Positions 1-10,161 of a stretch of DNA of 29,829 bases are shown in pieces. The DNA lies in contig JADJBC010000028.1 of assembly GCA_016703945.1 (NCBI GenBank), forward strand, positions 1 through 29,829, given 5' to 3'. Both the position numbers and the translations under genes were made by a program. The notes below the pieces were generated by a model, which worked only from the letters and a program-made list of their open reading frames with translations, did not search any database and was not told the DNA's origin. Origin of the DNA: Candidatus Aalborgicola danicus (GTDB taxonomy: Bacteria; Pseudomonadota; Gammaproteobacteria; Burkholderiales; Burkholderiaceae_C). The stretch's first letter is position 1; every line of letters starts with the position of its first letter.

Positions 1-815
1 CTCGTGCCAGTGCAGGTTTATGTCGAAACTCCGAGCTCGGCTGGTACCGGTTGGATACGAAAGCAGATGGATCGCGAAACGGACGACCACCTCCCGGTAC
101 GGTGAGAAGATGGTTGCTGTTGCGCAGAGAGATGCGCTCTGCGGCAAGGTAGAGGGAGATGGGTCAAGCCGATATGGCGGCAAATGCCCCCGGGCTTACA
201 ACAATTACTCCGATGAGGCGGTGCCCGCTTCTCGGCGCGTCTATGCCGAGGTGCGTTGCGTCCATGGCTTGGAGATCCCATGGCTCTTTTCAATCGATGA
301 CCTTTGCGCATGATCACCCACATAGCTTTCTGCCCCAGTTTCTTGGAGGATTCGCCCTTTGACCATCGGTGATCCGTCGCTTAAGATCAGGCTCCCGATC
401 ACCCAATTAAGCGGCACGTCATCCCGGATTGTCCCATCAAGCGCACACTGCGGGGCAGTTTGCTCGGTACGTGAAAGACTTGGCAAGAAGACCAGCTGTC
501 CGATGTCTGACATATGCCACGGTTTCAATTTTCGTGCGAGGGATGTACTGAGATCGAACTGTCTCGATTTCGTTAAGTGCCTGCTTGTACCTCGACCCGG
601 CCGCTCAAGTTGGCTCCTGAAGCGCATTGAAAATTCGGTTGGGTGCACCGTAGCGCGACCGTGTGGTTTTGACTCACGCCAGCGCCGCACCATCTTCGAC
701 AAGGTCTGCTGGGTAATGCCCAAACGCTTCGCCGTCGAACTCAGATTTTCTGGTCACAGACCAGACAAAGCCGCGTAGTTCAAAAGCACGTCCAGTTATA
801 GGTTACGAGATTTGG
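1..815 (-). pseudogene. LysR-family transcriptional regulator remnant
   Basis: Read on the minus strand, about 690-800 gives a winged helix-turn-helix typical of LysR regulators: a leading LLNYAAL-like helix, then STAKRLGITQQTLSKMVRRW. Farther along, in other frames, come LNEIETVRSQ (linker-like), VIMRKGHRL and, near the window start, NSNHLLTVPGGG, which resemble the effector-binding domain. The pieces are colinear over roughly 800 bp, close to a full LysR length, but several frame changes and stops separate them. It lies divergent to a Bug/TctC receptor gene, a very common LysR arrangement. The known role of the family is DNA-binding control of the adjacent catabolic operon in response to a small molecule. 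The family call is moderately sure; the effector is unknown. Indels may be sequencing errors rather than decay. Confidence 0.42.
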
Positions 816-999
816 TTCATTGCCCTAGATTCTTAGCAGATATTAATTTCGTTGATAATTGAAGTATACAAATATGCGTTTTCACGCTTTGTCCCAGTAG
901 CATCCACCGCAGCCGTATGAAGCAATGGCGGGATCTGACCGCCTCGTCGGACGGAGATTTAAGATCTGCGACCTCCCCACGCCAATCAGGAGATAGAGG

Positions 1000-1973
1000 G
1001 TGGTGGCAAATCGGCGCAACGTATTGCAATTAGGCGGTGCGTTGTCTTGCCATACCCGGGTGCCGGCGGACGACGCGGCCCAACAAAACCATCAATCGTG
1101 TTCAGTGCCACCCAGTGGGACCAAAGCGGACGCGGTAGCCGCGGCTAGTGCTACAGATGGTCGGCGCTCCCGCCAGCCGGTCATCGACAACAGGCCGGGG
1201 GCAGTGACATTGGCCCACGCAAACTGCGGCAGCTGCACCCGCAGTGGCCGGTGGTTCGATCCACCCGGAATGTGTGGCGGTCAACTACTGATGGTAGCCG
1301 ACATGCTCTCAGGCTTATCGCCGATCAACAGCAGGCGATTTTCAGCTAGCCATGGTCGTACTTGCTGGAGCCCTTACAAAACATTGATCAGTTTAAAGCC
1401 GCGGCGTAAACAGCCCTGACCTGGCACTCTGGAGTCCACGTTTCCTGAACACTTGCTCATTGAAGAGTCTCTGCGCACCACGTCGGCATCAGGCGACCCA
1501 CGTGCCTTAGGGGCGGTGGTGAATTGGTTCAGGCCTTGCTTTGAGCGGGCGGATTGTTTGCGTTCCCCGCTGTCTTAACTGGCTTAGCGCTATATCAATA
1601 ACCTGGAGCAATGCGCTCGCTTACAGCCTGACGCATGCGAACAAAAGTGCTACCTGACGGGCCTTTACCAGGGTTGAGGTTCCGGTCAAGGTCGTGGGGT
1701 ATTGGATGGGCATCTGCGCAGTAACCGGAACGCCCGATGCGATCGCCGAAAATCTCCATAAAATCATCGTCGAATGCGTCAAAGAGCCGGTTGTAAAGGC
1801 GTTCCTTGGCCAGGGGATCGATATCGCGTTGCGGCGATTCTCGTGCCTCGTTTCGAGAATTGATGGAAGACAGTGATCAGGTATTCCTGCAAAACATTAC
1901 TGCCAACAACCATCAAGATTGGCTAAATGTGATTATTGCGCAGCACCAACAGAAGGCTCAACGACGTCGCTGA
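1000..1973 (+). pseudogene. Bug/TctC tripartite tricarboxylate binding protein, frameshifted
   Basis: The start is GTG at 1000, seven bases after an AGGAG at 988-992. The protein begins NRRNVLQLGGALS, like the start of a Tat/Sec-exported Bug protein. The family hallmark follows as RQPVIDNRPGA (about 1175-1205), and then LAHANC and GRWFDP in the usual places. After several frame breaks the C-terminal part is clear at 1694-1800: GYWMGICAVTGTPDAIAENL, then IIVECVKEPVVKAFLGQGID, and a final NHQDWLNVI ending at a TGA at 1971-1973. Bug proteins are periplasmic solute-binding components of TctABC-type carboxylate transporters and are abundant in Burkholderiales. No tctA or tctB is present, as is usual for orphan Bug genes. 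It heads a run of catabolic-type genes on the same strand. The ligand cannot be told. The reading frame is broken at least three times. Confidence 0.7.
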
Positions 1974-2022
1974 ATGAGTTTCAAAATCGTCCAGCTAAAG
2001 AAAAAATAGGTTTCGAACACAC

Positions 2023-2850
2023 ATGTCTTATCCAACGGTTTTGCAAAAAACCTTCCGCATCCACCCCGGGGATCCGATCTGTTTCTTCACCGGATCGGGT
2101 CTGGCTGACTCAGGATGTCAACTGGACTTGCCCGGTCAAGGCTAACCGGACAAATGCAGGTTGCTGATCCCTGATTGCGGTCGGCTATAGAAGATATCGC
2201 CTGACCCCGCGCCAAGTGGGATGCGTCGGTGGATGCGGCTCTGGATTGGTCCAATTGGCGCTCACTGGATCAATTGGAGACGTCGAAAGAAGTTAATCTT
2301 GTGGGTAACTCGCTGGGTGGCGCGTTTGCATTACCGCGCTTGCACGATGGAGGCACCGCCACCGCTTTCATAAGGTAGTTGTTGTTGGCCGCCCTGCCGT
2401 ACGGCCCCTGAGCTGGACCATATGGGGCTTTTACGAAGACCTAACATAACATCGATGAAAAACAATATGCTTGATGGTTTACGTTCTGTTGTTGGCTTTA
2501 TCGCAAATCTTTTATTGACGCGGTAGCATGCGCCTTGAAAAGCGGCTATGCAACCAGCGGTGCGCAAGAGTTATGAGTTTATTTTCCCGCACCGAGGGCA
2601 ACGTCACCTCGATGAATTGATTGTTCCACCTTCTGCACTGCGTCCGAATTCACAACCCTGTTATCATGGTTTCGCTGGGCGGGATGGCTCCGTTGTTCCG
2701 TTCGAAAGCGGTCTCTATTTGTTGAAACACCCCCATCGGGTCCAGATGCATGTCGTCGGGCGCTGCACCATTGGACTCAAAATGGGAACACAGGACGTTT
2801 TCCTCCCTGCTTCGTGGATTCTCCACCTGATTTTGAAGAAGAAATTTAAT
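2023..2850 (+). pseudogene. alpha/beta-hydrolase (meta-cleavage product hydrolase type), frameshifted
   Basis: An ATG at 2023 opens MSYPTVLQKTFRIH, followed by DPICFFTGSGLADSG, the oxyanion-loop region of alpha/beta-hydrolases. The nucleophile elbow is visible near 2290-2330 as VNLVGNSLGGAFAL, with Ser in G-N-S-L-G as expected catalytic nucleophile. Another frame then gives FHKVVVVGRP. The last third is open from 2548: QPAVRKSYEFIFPHRG, LDELIVPPSAL, then VVPFESGLYLLKH and QMHVVGRC, which match the Asp/His end of 2-hydroxymuconate-semialdehyde-type hydrolases. The pieces together cover about 275 codons, the normal length. Such enzymes cleave C-C or ester bonds in aromatic degradation. At least four frame changes are present. 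The fold call is firm; the substrate is unknown. Confidence 0.68.
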
Positions 2851-2870
2851 CAAAAAAAGACGAAAGATAC

Positions 2871-3149
2871 ATGTTGCTTACCTACTCGCGCGGTTTAGCG
2901 CCCCAGCCAGGAATAAAGCCTACATTGCGTTCACCGGTAATAAGTCATTCGGAGGTGAGTTCACTCGTCCGCAGGGGACTTCTCGAGACTCTCGAAGGAG
3001 CAGATTTCGATGGGCGTCTTGTTATTGTGAGGTTTCTGGATATTGACCACGCACGTGCGTTCTATCACTCGCCGGAATATCAAGAGTTGATAAAACTCAG
3101 GGCGCCAGCAGCAATCGGAGAAATTGTGATCGGAGAAGGTTTTGAGTAA
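2871..3149 (+). CDS. DUF1330 family protein
   Basis: The open frame of 92 codons contains LETLEGADFDGRLVIVRF and then ARAFYHSPEYQELIKLRAPA, which match the conserved second half of DUF1330 proteins (small dimeric alpha-beta barrels of about 95-100 residues). The first 35 residues do not match the family. A neighbouring frame reads SFGGEFTRPQG near 2945-2985, so the 5' end probably contains a frameshift and the start at 2871 is uncertain. The gene sits between a hydrolase and a short-chain dehydrogenase on the same strand. DUF1330 proteins have no agreed biochemical function but are often found in such catabolic clusters. It ends with a TAA at 3147-3149. Confidence 0.75.
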   Translation: MLLTYSRGLAPQPGIKPTLRSPVISHSEVSSLVRRGLLETLEGADFDGRLVIVRFLDIDHARAFYHSPEYQELIKLRAPAAIGEIVIGEGFE

Positions 3150-3212
3150 GGCGATTCAATTTATGGATGGGTCGATCTTCGTTTGACGCACCGATGACTC
3201 ATTTTGGCTTTC

Positions 3213-3950
3213 ATGACAACTGAACAAGCTCAGAAGACGGCGCTTGTATGTGGCGGCACATCGGGGCTGGGCGCGGGTATCACCAGCGCGCTTGCCGCTC
3301 GTGGATTGCAGAGTCCATTCCCACGTCCATCAGGAGAATGGCGGGATCCGCGGCTGGTAGAAGCTAGCAGGCTGGATTTCCGGAATGACGAATCAATCTC
3401 CAATTGATTGATGAACTGCGCGCGCAGGATGCCTCCCGGACGTTCTTGTTATTAACCCGGACCTGGTCCCGCATCTGGGTACAGCCACCAGATGTCGACA
3501 GAGGATTGGGAAGATGCGTTTCGCATACTCTGGTCGGGACCACTTCGTTTGGTAGAGGCGTTGTTTCCGGTGACTGAAGCAGCGGGGATGGGGGCGCGTG
3601 GTTTGGGTCACCTCCGTCGCGGCGCAGGCCTACATGCCAGGGATGGCAATTTCGACCTCTCTTCGCAGCGGCTTGCATGGGCTTGTACGGACATTGAGCG
3701 CAGGTACGCACCGTTCGGCATCACGATAAGTGCGTTGGCGCCTGGGTACCTTGGAACCTTGGCGCGGCTTGGAGTTGTGTAGGTTGATTCGTCCGTGCTC
3801 CATTCCGTTCCAGCTGGGCGACTCGGGATAACGCTGAATTTGGAGAAACTGCTGCATTTCTGGCTTCTCCGGATTGCAGGCTATATCACCGGTCGCGCGG
3901 ATGCCTGCGGATGGAGGATGGTCACTGGACTCTCAACTCACATGGCGATT
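3213..3950 (+). pseudogene. short-chain dehydrogenase/reductase (SDR), frameshifted
   Basis: The ATG at 3213 opens MTTEQAQKTALVCGGTSGLG, with the Rossmann-fold GGTSGLG cofactor loop. In following frames come LDFRNDESISNLIDEL, then MSTEDWEDAFRILWSGPLRL at 3492-3550, AGMAISTSLRSG-like sequence, and YAPFGITISALAPGYLGT near 3700-3760. GYITG and DGGWSLDS near 3880-3940 are the usual SDR C-terminal signature. The pieces span about 245 codons, the normal SDR length. SDRs reduce or oxidise carbonyl/alcohol groups with NAD(P)(H). The segment around QAYMPGMAISTSLRSG looks like the subgroup that lacks a standard YxxxK pair, although the broken frame makes this uncertain. At least four indels interrupt it. 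It is the last recognisable member of the 1-4 kb catabolic cluster. Confidence 0.72.
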
Positions 3951-4100
3951 CAAGCAGGCGTTGTCGGTTGAGACCATCCCAGGGCCCGTCGGCGCCCGGC
4001 GTTCGCGGAGAAATGATGTTGCGCAAAGGTGAACGGCAGCAGACGAGATGACCGAAAAAGCATTGGTGCGAGCATCGCGGTTGCTGTGTGCGCCTTCCGG

Positions 4101-4186
4101 CCATTCGGGGTCAGAGCCCAATTTCGTGACGGGCTGGCTATCGGTCACAACCGGCAAGGGCGAAATTGGGATCCGACCCCAAATGG
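4101..4186. repeat. REP-like inverted repeat
   Basis: Imperfect 26-base arms at 4101-4126 and 4161-4186 face each other across 34 bases. Both carry a GGGGTC..A..CCCAATTTCG-type core. Similar palindromes are common intergenic repeats (REP/RAYT-associated) in proteobacteria. No transposase lies next to it. Together with the next repeat it is all I can support in the gene-free stretch 3951-4499. Confidence 0.5.
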
Positions 4187-4267
4187 CCTGCGCCCCGCTT
4201 GCTTCAGACGCCGCAGTCGAAACCAGTCTTGAGCCCGCATGAGCCGGATCAGGCACCCGTGATCGTA

Positions 4268-4329
4268 GGTGGGGCGGATGTCGGGGGGCGGATCAACGGC
4301 GAAGCGTATGAGCCCACGTCTGCCCCGCC
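4268..4329. repeat. Imperfect inverted repeat in intergenic region
   Basis: Arms GGTGGGGCGGATGT (4268-4281) and ACGTCTGCCCCGCC (4316-4329) pair at 11 of 14 positions. The element sits between the SDR remnant and the convergent ABC1-kinase gene, and could act as a bidirectional terminator or simply be a dispersed repeat. No T-tract follows. Confidence 0.35.
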
Positions 4330-4499
4330 CGCGCCGGATTTGCTTCACGGTGCGTAGCGCCGTGGTGGGTCGTTTGCGGTCTTTCGCAGCGGATTTCAAG
4401 ACTTTTGGCACTATCCCAGCGTCGTATGGTCTCTTTATGCTCCTGAATCAGGACTATTTTGCGGATGTTCGGAACGGTCTGGCCGCTCGGGAATCGGTG

Positions 4500-5720
4500 T
4501 CAGGCGGGCGGTGACCCGCGCTTGCGGTGGCGCCAGCCCGGTCGCGCCAGTTCGTGCAGGTTGACTCGGGCCTTCAGCCGGATCGCCAGCAGGTACAGGC
4601 CGCCGAACTTGCGCTGCGCAGCATGGCGTCGGAGGGCGGAATTTGCCAGAAGTCGCGATCCAAAGCCGAGTTCGATGCCGCGCAGGCGCGCGGCAGCACA
4701 TCGCTGGTGCCGAAGTCTCAGGGGCCTTCCCGCGTGAAAGGCTCGATGGCCAGCTCGCCCATGTCCAGGATGGTCTGGCGGTGCCGGTCTTGCGTGGTGG
4801 CGTCGTAGTAGCCGATGGCCATCGCCGCCGCGTCCATCAGGGCCCGGTCACCGCTGATCGCGCCTTTCAGAGCCGGCGGAACTCGCTGGCCATGGTCGCC
4901 CTGAGGGGCGGGTGGCGCCGAAATCCAGCAGGATCAGCTGGCGCGTGTCGGTGTCGTAGCGGTAGTTGGCAAAGTTGGGGTCGGTCTGGACCAGCCGGAA
5001 CTCGAACAGCTCGCAGCAGCAGCGCAAACAGCAGAGGTTCATCACCCGGTCGCGCTCTTCCTGGGGCGCGTCCACCAGCGATTCGACCGGCACGCCCACC
5101 ACCACCGACATGGCCAGCACGCTGTGCGTGGTCGGGTCGCGGCAATTGCGGCAGCCGGTAGTCGGCGCGTCGGCCAGCAATTCGCCATAGCGCGCCAGGT
5201 AGCCGCCCTCGCGGACATAGTCGGCCTCGTCGTGCAACTGGCGCTTGGCATCGCGCAGCAGCGGCTTGATGTCCAGTTCCCTGGCAGCAGGCCCGACATC
5301 CGGGAACAGCGTGGCCACGTTGTCCACGTCGCTGTCGATGCTCTCGCGCACGCCGGGGTACTGGATCTTGATGGCCATGTCGCGCCCGTCCCTTGGCCAG
5401 GCGCGGTGCACTCGCCGATGGAGGCCGCCGCCATGGGGGTATACGAGAAATGGCTTGAACTGCTTCTCCCCAGCCCGGGCCCCATTGCGCGTCGAGCACG
5501 CCCTTCACCTGGGCTTTGGGCATGGCACAGGCGTCGAGCGCAGCCGCGCCGGGATCTCGGCCAGCGCGGGCGGCAGCAGGTCGCCGGATTCCATCGATAC
5601 CAGCTGCCCCACCTTCGGCCGCCGCGCCGCAAGCTGGCGAGCTGGTCGGCCACCCGGCGCGCATTGGCCGGCGTGAGCAGCAGGTCGCTCATCTTCGGGC
5701 GGTTGCCCTGGGCGAGCTAG
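4500..5720 (-). pseudogene. ABC1/UbiB (AarF) atypical kinase family protein, frameshifted
   Basis: On the minus strand the pieces run in order. MSDLLLTPANARRVADQLA is near 5690. VGQLVSMESGDLLPPALAEI follows, which is the KxGQ-like signature helix of ABC1 proteins. AASIGE near 5420 is the alanine-rich nucleotide loop, then VAIKIQYPGV-type sequence (MAIKIQYPGVRESIDSD) with the catalytic lysine. ARRQLHDEADY-like sequence, the VVVGVPVESLVDAP segment, TDPNFANYRYD (metal-binding region) and ILLDFGA come next. The C-terminus QRKFGGLYLLAIRLKARVN reaches a stop at 4500-4502. ABC1 proteins act in quinone biosynthesis or as regulatory kinases/ATPases in membrane lipid metabolism. The 5' end merges into a repeat near 5720, so the N-terminal part may be missing. 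Three or more frame changes occur. The family call is firm. Confidence 0.8.
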
Positions 5721-5721
5721 T

Positions 5722-5800
5722 TGTGACCCCCACGCTTGTCGCTGCGCGTACTGCGCTGCCCCCTCGGGGGGCCCAGTCTCCTTGGGGCGGCCCGGCGGAG
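5722..5800. repeat. Comamonadaceae-type dispersed intergenic repeat
   Basis: The stretch holds a CCCCCACGCTTGTC motif, a GCGTACTGCGCTGCCCC motif and then paired CCCCTCGGGGGG and GGGGCGGCCCGGCGG blocks. I recall this composition and wording from highly repeated intergenic elements in Acidovorax, Delftia and Variovorax genomes. It separates the divergently transcribed kinase and Ntn-hydrolase genes. The family assignment rests on memory, not a search. Confidence 0.5.
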
Positions 5801-5808
5801 ATTGGGCT

Positions 5809-6390
5809 GTGACGACGGTCGTTGTCGTCAAGAAGGCGGGCCGGTGGCGATTGCTGCCGACACGCTGGTGACCTTCGGGGACACGCGCCTGTCGCACCGC
5901 CACGAGGCCAACAGCAAGCTGTTCAAGGTGGACGCCCGCCGGCCCGAGCTGGGTCGGCATGGCCGGCACCGTGGCGCACTTTCCCGGTTCTGCGCAAGGC
6001 CATGAACGCGCTGCCGAAAAGACCAGCTGCTGCTGGGCAGTCGCGACGAGTGTTCGACACTTTCGTCAGGCTGCACCCGCTGCTGAAGGAGCCTTCTTTC
6101 TGCAGACCAAGGAAGACGACAACGATCCCTACGAGTCCAGCCAGTTCAGCGTGGTGATTGCCAACGCCAGCGGCATCTTCGGCCTGTACAGCTATCGAGA
6201 GGTGTTCGAGTTCAAGGAGTTCTGGGGCATCGGCTCCGGACGCGGCTTTGCGCTCGGGGCCATGCACGCCGTCTGGGACAAGGCCCGCTCGGCCCGTGAA
6301 GTGGCGCTGGCCGGCATCCATGCGGGCTGCGAGTTCGACCGCAGTTCGGCCGGACCGGTGGACCTGTACACGATCAAACTGAAAGCTTGA
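5809..6390 (+). pseudogene. HslV-like Ntn-hydrolase (proteasome-fold) protein, frameshifted
   Basis: The likely start is GTG at 5809, giving (M)TTVVVVKKAGR; removal of Met would expose an N-terminal Thr, as in HslV and proteasome beta subunits. Then come VAIAADTLVTFGDTRLSHR and EANSKLFKVD, VGMAGTVAHFPVLRKAMNAL (pieced over frames), and a long open end from 6090 with FFLQTKEDDNDPYESSQFSV, NASGIFGLYSYREVFEFKEF, GIGSGRGFALGAMHAVWD and a TGA at 6388-6390. The total is about 194 codons, slightly longer than HslV. No HslU-type ATPase is nearby; instead lpdA begins 32 bases downstream. The fold assignment is fairly good; substrate and partner are unknown. Frameshifts lie near 5845, 5960 and 6040. 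A second copy of its 3' half lies at 28367. Confidence 0.6.
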
Positions 6391-6422
6391 CCCGGGGGGC
6401 CCGCGCGCCACTGGAGACACAC

Positions 6423-8284
6423 ATGAGCCTGATTGAAATCAAAGTGCCGGACATCGGTGATTTTTCCGAGGTGGCGGTCATCGAGCTGCTGGTCAAGCCC
6501 GGCGACACCATCAAGGCCGAGCAGAGCCTGATCACCGTGGAGTCCGACAAGGCGTCAATGGAGATTCCGTCCAGCCATGCCGGCGTGGTCAAGGAACTGA
6601 AGGTCAAGCTCGGCGACAAGGTGGCCGAAGGCTCGGTCGTCCTGCTGCTGGAGGCCGCGGGCGCCCAAACGGCGGCCCCGGCAGCCCCCGCAGCACCTGT
6701 TTCGGAACAAAAACAGCCTTCTCCCAGCGCCAGCGGGTCACAATCTGCTATCAGTATTGAATCATCTCCCGCCCCCGTCGCGACCGCCTTCGGCGGCTCG
6801 GCCGACCTGGAATGCGACGTGCTGGTGCTCGGCGGCGGCCCCGGCGGCTACTCCGCGGCGTTTCGCGCAGCGGACCTCGGCCTGAAGGTCGTGATCGTCG
6901 AACGCTACGCCACGCTGGGCGGGGTCTGCCTGAACGTGGGTTGCATCCCCAGCAAGGCGCGCTGCACGTGGCCGCCGTGATGGACGAGGTAGCCACCTGG
7001 GTGATCTGGGCGTGGACTTTGGTGCGCCGGTGGTCAACATCGACAAGCTGCGCGGCCACAAGGAAAAAGTCATCGGCAAGCTCACCGGCGGGCTGGCCGC
7101 CATGGCCAAGATGCGCAAGGTGACCACCGTGCGCGGATTACGGCACCATTTCGTCGGCGCCAACCATGTCGAGGTGGAGGAAACGACAGGCAGCGGCCAG
7201 GACAAGACCGGCGCCAAGAAGGTCGTGCAGTTCAAGAACGCCATCATCGCCGCCGGCAGCCAGGCCGTGCGTCTGCCCTTCATGCCCAACGACCCGCGCG
7301 TGGTGGACAGCACAGGTGCCTTGGCGCTCCAAGGAAGTCCCCAAGCGCATGCTGATCCTGGGTGGCGGCATCATCGGCCTGGAGATGGGCACGGTCTACA
7401 GCACGCTGGGCGCGCGCCTGGACGTGGTGGAAATGCTCGACGGCCTGATGCAGGGCGCCGACCGCGACCTGGTCAAGATCTGGCAGAAGATGAATGCCAA
7501 GCGCTTCGACAACATCATGCTGAAGACCAAGACCGTCTCCGCACGCGCCTTGCCCGAAGGCATTGAGGTCACGTTTGCATCCGCGGAGGAGGGCGGCACC
7601 GCCCCTGCGCCGCAGGTGTACGACCTGGTGTTGCAGGCCGTGGGCCGCACCCCCAACGGCAAGAAGATCGCCGCCGACAAGGCTGGCGTGGCCGTGACCG
7701 ACCGGGGCTTCATCAACGTGGACATCCAGATGCGCACCAACGTGCCGCACATCTTTGCGATTGGCGACATCGTCGGCCAGCCCATGCTGGCGCACAAGGC
7801 CGTGCACGAGGCGCATGTGGCCGCTGAAGTCATTGCCGGTGAACTGCAAGGCAACAAGGAGCTGGCCAGCGCCGCCTTCAACGCCCGCGTGATCCCCAGC
7901 GTGGCCTACACCGACCCCGAAGTGGCCTGGGTCGGCCTCACGGAAGATCAGGCCAAGGCGCAAGGCATCAAGGTCAAGAAGGGCCTGTTCCCCTGGACGG
8001 CCTCCGGCCGCGCCATTGCCAACGGCCGCGACGAAGGCGTCACCAAGCTCTTGTTCGACGACAGCCCCGAGGCGCATGGCCACGGCAAGATCCTGGGCGG
8101 CGGCATGGTCGGCACGCACGCGGGCGACATGATCGGCGAGGTGGCACTGGCCATCGAGATGGGCGCCGACGCAGTGGACATCGGCAAGACCATCCACCCG
8201 CATCCGACGCTGGGCGAGAGCATCGGCATGGCGGCGGAGGTGGCGCATGGCAGCTGCACGGATGTGCCGCCAGCGCGGAAGTAA
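6423..8284 (+). pseudogene. lpdA: Dihydrolipoamide dehydrogenase with N-terminal lipoyl domain, frameshifted
   Basis: This is the E3 component of pyruvate/2-oxoacid dehydrogenase complexes: it reoxidises dihydrolipoyl groups with FAD and NAD+. The ATG at 6423 follows a GGAG at 6412-6415. Residues 1-75 form a lipoyl domain with the lipoylated lysine in VESDKASMEI. An Ala/Pro linker follows, then the FAD loop VLGGGPGGYSAAFRAADLGL and the redox-active disulfide GGVCLNVGCIPSKA. The NAD loop MLILGGGIIGLEMGTVYS, the FAIGDIVGQPMLAHKA segment and the catalytic HPHPTLGES end complete a full-length enzyme. Comparison with the copy at 28720 indicates single-base deletions near 6957 and 6986 and further indels near 7137-7150 and 7325. 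It is probably functional in the real genome if these are sequencing errors. Confidence 0.9.
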
Positions 8285-8308
8285 ACCGACCTGACGCGTC
8301 AAACCTTC

Positions 8309-8339
8309 AAGCCCGAACTGGCAACAGTTCGGGCTTTTT
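8309..8339 (+). terminator. Rho-independent terminator of lpdA
   Basis: A perfect stem with arms GCCCGAACTG (8311-8320) and CAGTTCGGGC (8325-8334), loop GCAA and a T5 run, begins 25 bases after the lpdA stop. A further AA/TT pair extends the stem. Confidence 0.93.
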
Positions 8340-8376
8340 GCTGTCTGGCGGCTCGGCAATATTTGTTGTGGAGGTA

Positions 8377-8400
8377 ATAACTGTATAAATGTACAGTTAT
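8377..8400. promoter_or_regulatory. LexA (SOS) box at left end of IS91 copy 1
   Basis: The core CTGTATAAATGTACAG (8381-8396) fits the CTGT-N8-ACAG LexA consensus used by enterobacteria and betaproteobacteria. It sits in a perfect 9-base inverted repeat, ATAACTGTA/TACAGTTAT, with a 6-base spacer. It lies 84 bases before the first in-frame ATG of the transposase and contains a TATAAA -10-like stretch, so LexA binding would be expected to repress transposase transcription. Confidence 0.65.
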
Positions 8401-8483
8401 GTGCCCTATGCCACGCCCATCAAGGCGTTGCACCATGCACACGTCTACAGCTCAGTCGCACGCAAGGCCACAATCGCACCACC

Positions 8484-10078
8484 ATGCGGGCCGCAGCGGC
8501 TGCCGCCGCCCCAGCTGCAGCAGTAGCCAAAACCCAAACTCTTCAACCCGCGCCACCCCGAGCGCACGCTGCTCTACCAAACCATAGCAGAACACTTCGA
8601 GACTTGGCATGAGCTGGCCAGTGCAGGCCAGTTCGACGGCCAGGGCGACCATCACACCCCTAAGTCTTATGTTCGCCAAGCCTTTCGTAAGTATCTGGAG
8701 TGCGGCATCTTCGCCCACGGCTTTGCCCGGGCGTGGTGTGACGATTGTGGTCACGACTATTTTGTCGCCTTCTCCTGCAAAGGCCGGGGTGTCTGCCCCT
8801 CGTGCAACACCCGGCGCATGGTGGAAACGGCGGCGCACCTCACGGACCACGTCTTTCCTCGCCTGCCGGTGCGCCAGTGGGTGCTGTCGGTTCCGAAGCG
8901 GCTACGCTACTTTATGCAGCGCGACGGGCCAGTGCTCAACATGGTGCTGCGCATCTTCCTGCGCGTTATTGCGCAAAGCCAATCTGCCAATTGCCCCGGT
9001 GCAGCGGACGTGAACAATGCTGCCCTGCACATCGGCGCTGTGGCCTTTATCCACCGGTTCGGCTCCAGCCTGAACGAGCATGTGCACTTCCACGTCTGCG
9101 TGGTCGATGGGGTGTTTGAGCAAGTGCCGGGCGAGGGCGATGCCGATGCCCAGGAGGCAGCCATCCCGGCGGGCGTGCTTTTCCACCCGGCCACAGGCGT
9201 GGATGCGGATGCCGTAGCCCAGGTGCAAGCTACCTTGCGCAAACGCATCCTGCGCGCCTTCGTGGGCCGGGGCCTGCTGGAGAGCTGTGACGCCAAAGAC
9301 ATGCTGGCCTACCAGCATAGCGGCTTTTCGGTCGATGCCGGGGTGTGCATCGAAGCGCACGACCGCGCAGCCCTGGAACGCCTGCTGCGCTACTGCGCCC
9401 GCCCACCCTTTGCCATGGAACGTCTGCGCAAAGAGGGCGCTGCGCTGGTGTACCGCTGTGCCAAGCAGCGCAGCGAGCCCACCAGCGACAAGCGCGGTGC
9501 CAAGGCAGATGAGCTGACCCTCACGCCACTGGAGCTGATCGACCGCATTGCCGCCCTGGTGCCACCACCGCGCACCCACCGGCACCGCTACTTTGGTGTG
9601 CTGGCACCGAACTCGCCGCTCAGGGCTGCGGCGGTGGCGCTGGCGACACCGCAACAACCGATCAAGCAAGTCGTGGTGCAGACCGAGCCAGCCGCCACGG
9701 GCGAGGGCGTGCCTGCAGTGGCACCGCTGGGCCACGCGATCCCACCCACGCCCGAACCTGCGCCCCAAGCGCGCACCGGCACACTACCTGTGGGCGGTGT
9801 TGATCGCCCGTATTTACGAAGTGTTCCCGCTGCTGTGCCCAATCTGCGGTGGTCAGATGCGCCTGATCGCGTTCATTACCGAGGGCACGCAGATCAGGCG
9901 GATTCTGGATCACATCGGCGTCGACTCAGAACCTCCGCAAATTTCCCCGGCACGCGGACCGCCGTTGTGGGATGACTGCGATGCGCATGTCGGTGAGGGT
10001 ATCGAAGTCGAGCCAGACTGGGATCTGGCGGCACAACCCGCACCCGACTACGAAGTGGACCAGCGCGTCAATTGGTAA
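8484..10078 (+). pseudogene. tnpA: IS91-family transposase, copy 1 (two frameshifts)
   Basis: This is a rolling-circle HUH transposase. The ATG at 8484 opens MRAAAAAAAP. The N-terminal zinc-binding domain is seen as CGIFAHGFARAWCDDCG and then CKGRGVCPSCNTRR. The HUH metal site is HVHFHVCVVDG (near 9080). The candidate catalytic tyrosine is in RLLRYCARPPFAMERL (near 9385). Only one Tyr is evident, as in ISCR relatives, rather than the pair of classical IS91. A second zinc knuckle, CPICGGQMRLIAFI, lies near the C-terminus, which ends VDQRVNW. One extra A near 8528 and a missing AC near 9764 break the frame relative to copy 2, so neither copy is intact as written. Full length would be about 530 residues. 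Confidence 0.85.
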
Positions 10079-10161
10079 CTGAGCAAGACGGCGGCATCAA
10101 TCGCTGCGGGAGTCGCTGCGTGCGCGCCAGCCCAAAATGCGTATAGCTTCCCAGCTCTCGC

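Noticed and set aside
4029..4411. Several overlapping open frames on both strands near 4-4.4 kb
   Set aside because: They arise from GC-rich inverted repeats and show no family features or consistent coding signal.
4848..5720. Long plus-strand open frames opposite the ABC1-kinase gene
   Set aside because: They are antisense shadows; the minus strand carries the recognisable kinase motifs.
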